Assembly (NCBI GenBank): GCA_013399015.1
Contig: VWZX01006105.1
Span: 930,001-994,000 of the forward strand
Source: Galbula dea
Lineage: Eukaryota > Chordata > Aves > Piciformes > Galbulidae
Length of the DNA stretch: 64,000 bases
Direction of reading: 5' to 3'
Every line of letters begins with the position of its first letter. Positions within the stretch are counted from its first letter, which is position 1. The notes beneath the pieces are model-generated. The model searched no databases. It was not told the origin of the DNA and was given only the letters and a program-made list of their open reading frames with translations. A program made the translations under genes and the position numbers. Shown piece by piece: positions 38,931 through 49,100 of the stretch.

Positions 38931-41900
38931 TTTTGGTTGTTTCTAAACAAGCTGTTCTGGAGCAACTCTGGCACTGTTTTCTACATTCCCTTGCATCTTG
39001 TTTATCTCCCAGTCTTTTGTTATACTTGGGCCTCTCATTCAAGTTAACACCTTTCAGGTCCATGTTCCACTTCAGGCTTCAGAAATTTTGCAGTTACTTT
39101 CATACCTGCAACTGCCCATCCTATTTATTGTGCCACAGTAACTGCCAGGTCCTGTCGTTCTGCTTTTGCAGGCTACTGTAATTTGAATCCTTCTAACTGT
39201 TTTATAATGCAGCATCTTCAGCAGCTTGTGCCTTAGCCATTCTACCAGTTTCTAATGCTCAGTCTTCTTTATGCACTGTGTTTTTAAACTGTCCCAGACA
39301 ACATGTAAATTAAGTTGGGTGCTGCCACTGCATGAAAGACACCATAACACATACATACATTGAGCAGAGGTGTTGGGTTGATGGCCAGGTGAGTAATGCT
39401 GCTTTCAGTTGAATGAAATAAAATTCAGCAGCTCTGACAGTCAGTACAGAGTACAAAAGTTGTCAAAGCTATCTGAGCAAAACCAAAATCAACAGCAATT
39501 TCTAAACAGTATTATAGACAAGAAAAATGGTGCAGGAGGTAAGTAAACATGGTGTCCTGATTTAAGGTGACAAAAAAGACACAGTTTAGGTGAAAGTTTT
39601 GCTTTTTCAGAAATTTTCACTAGTTATTGTAGCAAAGGGATTTAGAGCAATGGTCCCGTGAAGGGACTGTAACATGCAGATGAAAAGGCATAGTTTTAGC
39701 TATGCAGAGCTAAACTGTGCTTAATGGGGGAAGAGGAAAGAGCAAACTGAGTTGCTACTTGTTGTATGTGTTAAAGATTTCATAAGTGGGTACAGTTTAG
39801 TATGTCTAAGTCTATTGCCACATTGTGCTAGATACCTCATTTCTGCTAAGATGTGTCTTGAAGTGATGTTTACACTAATGGACTCAGACTGTACTGATTT
39901 GAATCTCATCTTGTGCCTGGTGTTTGTGGTTTAAAATTAGCCATTGTCTATTATGTTTGACCTCACCTGAGAAGATTACTTAAGTTTGTAAGTATTTGGT
40001 AAAATTATTCGTTGTTCTTGTTCTAGGTGAGTATTTGTATCAGTTAAAAATCTACACAAGTGAAATATGTGGTCACTGTTTCCAACAGTGCTTGCTGAAG
40101 CGACCGAAAGTCTCATTCTTTTTACTGTATCTATGAAAGTTTTGAATTATCTAACAAACACTTTGTTACACATAAAGGATTCATTTAACTCAGAAGTCTT
40201 TATTTGAAAAACTTAGGCACTTAATTATAGGTACACCTTTTTTTGAAACTACTGTTAGTAGTAAAAACTGAGCTTCATAAATTAATGTAACAAAGAGTGC
40301 AGTATTGTTGTTACAAATGTAACAAAGCTCCCTTAGATGTTAGAATAAATTAAAGCTATATTTTAATAAACTGGAATAAAGCTTGCAGTTAATCATCAAG
40401 AGCCCTGTGCCTTCTGGACACGTAGGTTGAGAGTCAGATTTAAAAGAAAAGGGTGTGCCCCTAAAATACTTAATGTTAGTTCTATTCAGTTTAATCAATC
40501 AACACTTATGTTGGAATAATGGTGTTTAAGAAACTGATGAGCCACAAGAGTGCCTTATCCTCAGCGGAGTGTAGTTGAGCTCTCTTGGGACAACTACTTG
40601 GAGTCCAGTTAATCTAACCCTCAGGTGGAGCCAGGCTGGTTGAACAGAGAACTACTGGCAGATAGCTCAAGGGGAGAGTGTCTGTGGCAAGCCAGCAGTT
40701 CCAACCACCTCTTCTATCTACTTTTCAGTTACAAATCCTTTCTGTTACTGTTTGTTGAAAATGTCCAGGTAAAGCTCAGTTTTCTGATATCTACATTTTT
40801 TTACTTATTCCCATGGAAGTTTTAAGTAGCGGCTTGGTTTGGTTTTTTGCTTACCCTAAAAAGGTGAATGAGAGTTCTTAAGTATATAGATAAAGGCAAA
40901 TGGGGGTGTGTTTTTTTAGATTAAAAAACTTATAAAACAGTATATATTGAACAGACTTTCCTTTCCTTTATGGACAAACAGAAGTTTTGCTGATGGTCCT
41001 GAGGAATGATTCCAGGGTGTTTATGGTAAGTTGTCAAGAGGATGCTTTTGCAGGACCAGGAGCAAAAGAGCCAGGACCCACAGGTCTTTTGGGAGAGATA
41101 GAGTCTGAAATTGGTAAGTCGCCAAATAAGGTGCTGCTCCTTGGTTCATCTGTCCTTTCCCCATGTTAGGTTGAGTCATTTTTATGCTGTATCATAGGCA
41201 GAGAAGAGTTTGGATAACTGTTTGATGAATATCCTGTTTTGATCCAAAATTAAATGGGCTTGCCAGCACAGAGTCATGCGTATTTCCAGGCTGAGCATTT
41301 TAGTATGTGGATTGGTTAAAGTGGTGTCTCTTGCTGCATTTGTCCTTGCACTAAATGTAGAATGCTTTCCAGTATCTACTCCACAGTTACTGCTCTTGTT
41401 GCTCCTCAACAAGAAGCTTCTTTGTTCCTGGCCGGATTAGACGAGGGAGAGCACAAAGGGGATGCCAAGATGTGGAAACAGGCATACATGAAAGAGCTTT
41501 CCTCATTGCTGTTTGTGCTGGGGTGCTGCTGAAACAAGAGAGTGAGTAAGGACTGGCAGAAGAGGAGACGGTGAATGTTTGTGTCCTCATGTGAGGTTAT
41601 AGCTGCCCTTGTACAACTGCTAATAACATTTCCAGAGCCAGAACGTTCCTCCATCCTCAGCATCTACTATCTGCCTCCAACAGCACATCAGGTAGTTCTA
41701 AAAGAAAATACAGGCACGTTCCTCTGATAATCTCATATGGTTGCTCTGTATTGTAGGAGTATTCTATGTCTGCTCGTAGACCACCCGGTAGTCCTAGCAG
41801 TGGCTCTACTCATCGGCTGCAAACTTTGGCAGTGTCCCACGAGAATGCCACCAAGTGCTTTTAGTGTCAGTGTTGCAATCTGATATCTTAGTCTGGATCC

Positions 41901-44900
41901 TCGCGTGCCTCTGTGTTGCCTTTTCACAGAGAACGAGGGCAGTGGCTCTCTGATTGGACATTGCATGCCTCTGACTGGGCTGCCTGAGAGGTGTGGGGTA
42001 GAGGCTGCTGCAAGAGAGAAGGGTGAAGATGTCATCTCTTTACAGGCCCAGGGAAGAGTTTCTAAAACTATATCCCAAGTGCCCCAGCTTTCAAGGTCAG
42101 AACATCAGGCTGCAGAGCCAGTGAGTTCCTGGTGAGCCATCAGCTCCTCACAACTAGGCAGGCTTCCTATTTTCAGGCAGGCTAGTTCCTCTGCTTTCTG
42201 AGCAGGACTCTTGACTCTGGTCCCACACACGGTGAGCAGGACTCCCTGTGACCACCACTTGCAACTTGCTCTGATGTCAGGGTGCAAAGCAATCCACCGG
42301 GCCCTCGATCTCATCTGCACAGTAAGTTGTGCTGAGTCAATGCAAAATTGTGGCAAAACATTCTTGTTTACTGAACTGAGTTCTGTGGTGTTGGTAACTC
42401 CTCACTGGGCAGCTGGGTGGTTTCTCTGCTGTGGGGCAAAGCGGATTAGGTAGAGAACAGTATGCAGCCAGAGAGCTGCACATGCTGTTCTCTTGCTACA
42501 CCACTATTGGCCTCTGTGCACGCAGAAATCGAACCCAGATGATGCACAGTGTCAAGCTGAGACAATAAATGTTCAGTGAGACTGGATAATGTGCTAAAGA
42601 TTTTATTATTGATAAAATTCTAGGCTTCAGGCTGACTTTTTAATATATAGGCTACTGCAAAATTGATTAATTTATGTTGCAGTAATTTCAGATGTCCTCA
42701 GTCAGGCTGATGGAGCTGCATTCCCTGACCCTGAGTAGCCTGTGTGCTCTCTTTAGGGCTAAAGGGAGACCTTTAAGGAATGCCTGCAAGATTGCATATA
42801 GGAGTATGACTGTCAAGGCTTAGGGACTTCTGAGAGACTTCAGAAAGTGCTGTTACTTAGACTAGCTAAAAAGCAGAATCACTGAAAAGAGTTAGTTCTG
42901 CTCTAACTGAAACTGGAACAATGACTGAAGTGAAGAGCACACTGCTTAATTTTCCTCTTCTGTATTTCACGTGTTGTGGTTTCATTTATTTCTTTACCCT
43001 TTCCTCACCCTCCAGCTTTTTCCATCTTCTCTTTCCTACAAGGCATTTCTAGCTTGCTTTTCCACTGTCACTTGTTCTTCTGTTTCTTTCCCCTGTGCCC
43101 TCTTTCACCTCACTTCCTAGTGAGTTCACGAGCCTCAGACGAGGATTTCCACACACCCCCCACCAACCCCAGCCCTTTGATGCCTTCAGGTTTATTCTGT
43201 GGGGGTCAGTGATTGGCTTCAGCTTACTTTTCTGGCTCTATCATTATTGACCACAGGCCTATTGCAGAAAAGAAAAGCTTGCCTGGTGTGCTGTGTAATG
43301 GAAAGTCTAAACTGTCTTTACAGCCAGCTCTGCAGCCTGGGTCTTGCATCTTAGGGGTTCAGATTAAGTAGAAAGTATCTTGTTCTGACTCCCCGCTGCG
43401 TTTTGTGAAATCAAAAGTACTGTTACAAACTTGATGCAACTTGTTTGTTTGTTACAGAGGTGTGAATGGCCAGTCTGTGCAAATGATGATTATCAAGTAT
43501 GAGATTTTAAAACCTTGTTAGGTAAGTCATACTGATAGCTAATCCTTGTCCAGAATAATTCCCAGTTTCTTTAGACAGTGATGTCAAAAGGCAGACTAGA
43601 AGGAGGTGCAAGCACATTGAGACAGTGCTTGGCCAGATGGTTGCAAGTGATCTGTGAGTTTGATGGGTTCCTTGCATGCTTCAAGTGGGATTCATTTAAA
43701 AGGAAATGAATATGTGAAGAACGGAAGGAGAATGATGAGGCAGAGGGAAAGGTAAAGGGAAGGGCATGGCATGAGAGGTGGAGGAGAGTAGTGAGATTGG
43801 GGTGAAAGGTCTGAGTGAGGGAAGAAGTTGGAGGGAACACCAGTCAGTGCAGAGCAAGGGAAATCCTGCCAGAGCACTGCCACATCAACCTGGAATGGCT
43901 TTATATCCAAGCCAAAGCTCTACTAAACCCCTGCGTGCTTCTTGCCTGATTTTATTGTGATGATGCAACTCAATCAGTGACATCACAGAAATACACCTAC
44001 AAGTGGTGCTACAGAGTCTAGATTGTGACCAGCAGATTAGTCAGTGTGTCACAACCCAGTGTTTATATCATTGTCTGCTGAATGTGGAAGTGATTCTTAT
44101 GTCGATAACTTAAGTTTTTATCAGTGGATCAGAGTGTTAAGAAAAGCCACTACTTCTGCAGAGGCAACAGTTTTGATTTATTTGGAATCTTCACAGTAAG
44201 TTCTAGTTAAGTAGAAATACCAAGCATAGGCCATTACTGATATTTTAGCAATTTACGTGCAATGTAAATGTGTGACTGCACTTCAGCATACACTACGTTC
44301 GGGTTGCTTGCAGCTACAGTATAGCATTATATTTTATTGGTAATGAAGAGTACCCACAAACAGAAGCATGAGGAGCAAAGAACACCTGAGAAAGTCAGCA
44401 GTCCTTCCCAGAGCTAGCCATTTTTGAGCTGGTTTTGCAATTTGTATTGGAAACAAAATAAGTTATACTTATTTGGAAAAATGTAACTTTCTGACATATT
44501 AATTGGGTGACAGTATTTTTTTCATATGTGAGAGCAGATAATTTTTCTTCCATGTAATCTCAAATTAGTTTTTTTTAAAATGGATTAAAAGTATAGAGTA
44601 CCTTTTGTTGCATGTCATACAGAGCAATTTATATCTGTTCATTTCACTTTGTAGAGCAAGAGCTGACTTCAGTAATAGTACTTATCTTTTGCCATTCTAG
44701 TGACAATGCTTGCAGATTCAAAGCAAGCATTTTGTTTCTAGAATGCTGGTTGTAATACAGTCAGAGGATATTAAGCAACTTCCAGGACTAGACCCTTAGT
44801 GAAAGTTTGTTCCCTTTAGTTTCTTATTTCCTTTGGTAGCTGCTTGAATTGTCCTTCTATAATTTTGCATTGGAGTATATCCTGTACAAATAGGGAAGAG

Positions 44901-45440
44901 ATTTTTGACCTAGAAGTGTGCATGCTGTTAAATTACAGTAGCTATCTGAAGCATCTTGACATATGACAGATAGCGTTGTTGCTTGGGTTTGATTCAACTT
45001 ATTACTTAGACAAGCATCCTTCCACCCTGATTTCTCAAGGAGAAACTTAAGATCTTTCTGATTTTAATTAATGTACACCACTTTGAATATATCATGTGTA
45101 TTTGTAATGTTGCTGCTGTTGTTAAACTAGAGGAGTAAGATGCATTTCCAGCAGTAACTCCATCGTAAACCTCCCTCTTTCTCCAAACCTGGGTTCACAT
45201 AACGATCGACGGTAGTTAAGCAGTCGGTGCAGAGCTTGTGCAAATTAACATGCCTTGTGTCGTTTTTAGACTTGCCTAAAAATGGGTTCAGTACAGGAAC
45301 AACAAATAAAAGTTATATGGGATGGGAGAGAGAGAAGGGAAACCCATTTTTAGTGGAGGAAAAAAAAAAAAATGCCAGGGTGATTCCCGTATACCCTACC
45401 ATACCATACTGTGAGTCCCAGCCCAGGACCGGGTCCTGGG
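38931..45440. other. Intergenic region between TAF1B and GRHL1
   Basis: About 6.5 kb separates the TAF1B 3' end from the GRHL1 CpG island. I find no gene, no clear transposon and no RNA gene. A segment at about 41200-42560 is mildly GC- and CpG-richer than its surroundings. Open frames here are short and unsupported. Confidence 0.7.
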
Positions 45441-45895
45441 AGGCGATACTTGTCCTGACGCGGCCCCGGCCCTGAGCGGGGAGCGGGACAGGCCGCCTGG
45501 GGAGCCTGCGCCTACCGGGCTGGGAGGAGGGTGCTGGGGCCTCCGGTGAAGCTGCGCTGTCAGCCCATTAGCCCTCAGGAATGCTGTACATGGATGAGGA
45601 AAGGTGAAAAGGGTATTTTTTTCTCTGGAAAGCGCCTTTTGGCAGCGGGGTGCGCTGCCGGGCGGGCTGGAGGGGCGCCGGGCCCTGGAGAGGCTTCTTC
45701 CCCTTGAAGTTTTACTCGTCCCTTATTTGCACTGTTCCCTGCGTGGTAAGGAACGGCTGCGGCTCGTATCACCCGCTGCCCAGCCCGCCTTGTTCGGTTC
45801 GATTCTGCACAGCTCAGCCCGGGCTCTAACAACTCAGCCACCTCCCCCGTTGAGCCCCGCACGGACAGCGGCACCACCCCTCCGGGCACGGCCGC

Positions 45896-45941
45896 CCAAT
45901 GGGGGCGCGGCGGCTCCGCCCCGCGGTCCAGGGCAGCCAAT
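45896..45941 (+). promoter_or_regulatory. Two CCAAT boxes with a GC box between
   Basis: CCAAT occurs at 45896-45900 and 45937-45941, both in + orientation and followed by GGG. A CTCCGCCCCG GC-box-like motif lies between them at about 45913-45922. They sit 170-220 bp upstream of the GRHL1 ATG, the usual distance for NF-Y/Sp1 core-promoter elements. The factor assignment is inferred from the motif. Confidence 0.6.
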
Positions 45942-45965
45942 GGGATGTGTCGCGGGGCGCCCGTC

Positions 45966-45990
45966 CACCTGTGGCTGCAGGAGCCACCTG
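45966..45990 (+). promoter_or_regulatory. Paired CACCTG E-boxes upstream of GRHL1
   Basis: CACCTG occurs at 45966-45971 and 45985-45990, 19 bp apart. This motif is the preferred site of the ZEB and SNAI repressors and of several bHLH factors. Both copies lie in the likely 5' UTR or core promoter, about 125-150 bp upstream of the start codon. Confidence 0.5.
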
Positions 45991-46114
45991 AGCGGGCGAG
46001 AAAAGCCGACAAAACTCGTCGGTGCGGCGGGTTGCGCGCTGCTCTCTCTGCTCGCCCCCGCCTCGCCCTCCCGACCAGCCGGGCCAGTTCTGCCGCCCGC
46101 TGCCTCCGCCAGAC

Positions 46115-46134
46115 ATGACACAAGACTACGACAA
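46115..46134 (+). CDS. GRHL1: GRHL1 exon 1 coding part
   Basis: It encodes MTQDYD plus two bases of the next codon, then the consensus donor GTGAGT. Joining to exon 2 gives [15 protein letters not shown], the canonical GRHL1 N terminus. The 5' UTR part of this exon lies upstream in the CpG island, with an undetermined start site. Confidence 0.93.
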
Positions 46135-49100
46135 GTGAGTGAGTTGGGCGGGGGGAGGGGGGTAGAAGAATCGGGTCCGGTCCGACCGGTGCAGCCGCCC
46201 CCTCCGGGTGGGCTGCGGCCAGAGGGGCTCGCCGCCCGAGGCGCGCTCTCTTGTGGGGCNCCGAAGGCGAAGCGGGGCGACCCCGGCGGCCACCCCGCCC
46301 CTCCAGGCGAGCGGCGAGGCAGGGCCGGCTTTGAAACCCGACACCCGCAGCGAGGCGTGGGGCAGCACCGCCGCCGTCCGCCCCCCGCCCCGCCGAGCCC
46401 CGCCGCACCTTAAATGCGGGCGACGACGGCGAGCGGGCCGCGCTGTCGAGAGGAGCGGGCGCTGCCGCAGGGCCGGGCTGCCCGTCTGCCGGGGGCCGAG
46501 GGAGGCGGGCGGAGCCGCAGCGCCGGGGTGGCGGCCCCCCTNNNNNNNNNNNNNNNNNNNNNNNNNNNNNNNNNNNNNNNNNNNNNNNNNNNNNNNNNNN
46601 NNNNNNNNNNNNNNNNNNNNNNNNNNNNNNNNNNNNNNNNNNNNNNNNNNNNNNNNNNNNNNNNNNNNNNNNNNNNNNNNNNNNNNNNNNNNNNNNNNNN
46701 NNNNNNNNNNNNNNNNNNNNNNNNNNNNNNNNNNNNNNNNNNNNNNNNNNNNNNNNNNNNNNNNNNNNNGGCGCGCTCTCTTGTGGGGCAGGGCGGGGGG
46801 GAGCCGTCCCCCCTGGGGGCCCGCCTCCCTTCGTCTTCTCCGAGCAGTAACCGGAGGCTGCGGCGGGGCGGTGCGAAATGGCGGAGAGGGAGGGGGGTGA
46901 GCCCCGGAGGGTTGAGGTGGGGGAGTGCCCGAAGGCGAAGCGGGGCGACCCCGGCGGCCACCCCGCCCCTCCAGGCGAGCGGCGAGGCAGGGCCGGCTTT
47001 GAAACCCGACACCCGCAGCGAGGCGTGGGGCAGCACCGCCGCCGTCCGCCCCCCGCCCCGCCGAGCCCCGCNGGCGGCGGGAGCGGCACCCATGGACTTC
47101 TACGAGGCGCACCCCTCCGGCAAGGTGGATTTCGGCAGGTAAGGGGGTCTGGCCGCGCACACCTGTGCCTCTCCAGCGGGCCCACCCGTGCCAGCAGAGC
47201 CGTCGTGGTTGCCAAGGGACCCTTCTGTGAGCTCGGCTGCGGCTACGTCGTAGTGCGCGAACCCAAGCATTAAAAAAGAATTTAAAAGACACCGAGATAC
47301 CTTCTCCAGGCTGATCCCTTGCTGGCTGTAATGGCTCGGGTTTGTTTCTGAACTTGTCACCCTGTTCGTCTGGATGTGGTGACAGGGAACGCAGTAAGTG
47401 CATAGGAAATCTGAAGTGATTTGAAGAACCGATTATAAATTGCTGTATTTTCACTGACTCAAATGCACTAATTTCCTAGGGAAAGTATAAGACTCTTTTT
47501 TCAAAGTCTTTTTTTTTAGGTTGGTAGTTTGGGACTTGTTTGTTTGCTTGTGGGGGTTTTTGGGGGGTTGTTTTTTGTTGTTTGTATTTTTAATTGTACT
47601 ATTGTTTAGGAAGAGGACTGTATGCAACAGCTCTCAAACTTCACCCTGAGATTAGGATTTTTCATGTGTTATCTCCAATGACACTTAATAGATGAGTCCC
47701 TAGCAGTTTAGGTATGTGTGCTTTGCTTTTCTGGCATGTAGAAGCCAGCGAAAGAATTCCTCTGTGCTGCCTCAGCATTGAAGGTGTGCTCTCTGCAAGA
47801 CCAGATTTAAAGCACTGTGGCTGAGGATCTCTTAACATCTCGAGTTAAATTACATGGTGAGGGAGAGAAAGAGTGGGTTTGGGATCAGTGAAGTAGGAGT
47901 AGTTCTGTGATGTGAACATAGAACATTGTGGGCTGTTGGATCCTTGCAGGCAAAGAGAGACTATTTGCTTTTTGTAGTACTCCTCTGTTTCCCCTTTGAC
48001 CATGCAGAAAATAAAACTTAGGAAGTCTTAAAACTGCAGGAGGAAGCTTACCTCCAGCCTTTGCGGGATGTGTCTGCTGCTTTGTGAGCAGATCCATGTG
48101 CCAGTAATCTTGAAACTTAAAACTTAGGAAAAATAAATGTTTGCCTTCTTTTATTAATGCGTTCTCATTTTCCTGAAAGAAGCTGTGGTTCTGTTAAGGG
48201 ATTGAGTTACTGCCAAACCCTGTGCTTCTCTTGATAATTCTGAAGATAATTCTTTTTACACTGCTTTTAGAAGGGAAGGTTACCTGTAGGGCAATGTATG
48301 TTATAGGTAGGTTTTGCAGTGACAAAGAAATCACACAAAAATACGTAGATTTTGCATTTGCGCCGTTTCTGGTTAGTGGCTGCTGTAGTTCTCAGAGGTT
48401 TTGGTTCTCCTTTTCTATGTGAATGTTGAGTTGCTGTAGGGAATCAGCTTAGTGATCTTGGGAGTTCCAGTAAGACTGACTGAGCCCTTGAGCTTGTCAG
48501 GGACGGATCAAGTGAACTGCACCCAGGACACTGCAGTTGCCTTTTTCTTTACAAGTGACTTTTAACTGGAGGATTTACCTATTTGCTATGGACATTCAAG
48601 ATTTCTTTTATCACATTATATAAGAATAAGAGCTTGTACTAAGTCCCTAAAGAAAATTCTGCTTTGTGTACTTCTACTTGCCTCATGTTGATAGAAAGTG
48701 GATGTCCTCAATGCCAAGAGGTGCCCGCATTCCGATACACTGCATTCTGGTATCTGTGTCAGCGTGTACACAAATATGTATGCAGATCTAAAGAAAGGGC
48801 TTGGTGCAAGAGCTTGTCTTTTTGTTGTTTTTGTTTGCTTTTTTTCCCCAGAGATGTATTACTGATTTATAGCCACAAAGTGCTCTTACAAGTCTTGGAA
48901 ACTCCTGTTTGGTTAAGTGTCTTTAGCTCAGCCAGGCTGTCCCATTGACACTCCTTGTGTAACCGATAAAGGATCGAACACGTAATTTGCAAAGTGCTTT
49001 GCAATCTTTTGGTAGAAGGTGGTGATAAATGTAGGATACTGTTAAGATGATTATAGTGATTACAGTATTTCACAACTTTTATTTCACAACTTTTTGTATT

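Larger units (their letters stand above)
45440..47260. promoter_or_regulatory. GRHL1: CpG island at the GRHL1 5' end
   Basis: The sequence changes abruptly from AT-rich to very GC- and CpG-dense at about 45440 and returns to AT-rich at about 47260. It includes the GRHL1 first coding exon (46115-46134) and a second ATG exon (47092-47138). No TATA box is evident just upstream of the coding start, as is typical of CpG-island promoters. Part of the island is duplicated and gapped in the assembly (46240-47072), so its true length is uncertain. Confidence 0.9.

Noticed and set aside
41000..42600. A solo LTR or endogenous retrovirus in the intergenic region
   Set aside because: I could not find paired LTR ends, a primer-binding site, a polypurine tract or any gag/pol-like frame.
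45575..47454. Very long open frames on both strands through the CpG island (up to 546 codons)
   Set aside because: They run through the N gap and the falsely duplicated blocks, and their composition is Pro/Ala/Arg/Gly as expected from stop-poor GC-rich DNA. They overlap in several frames and contain no known domain. Only the short GRHL1 exon here has homology and splice support.
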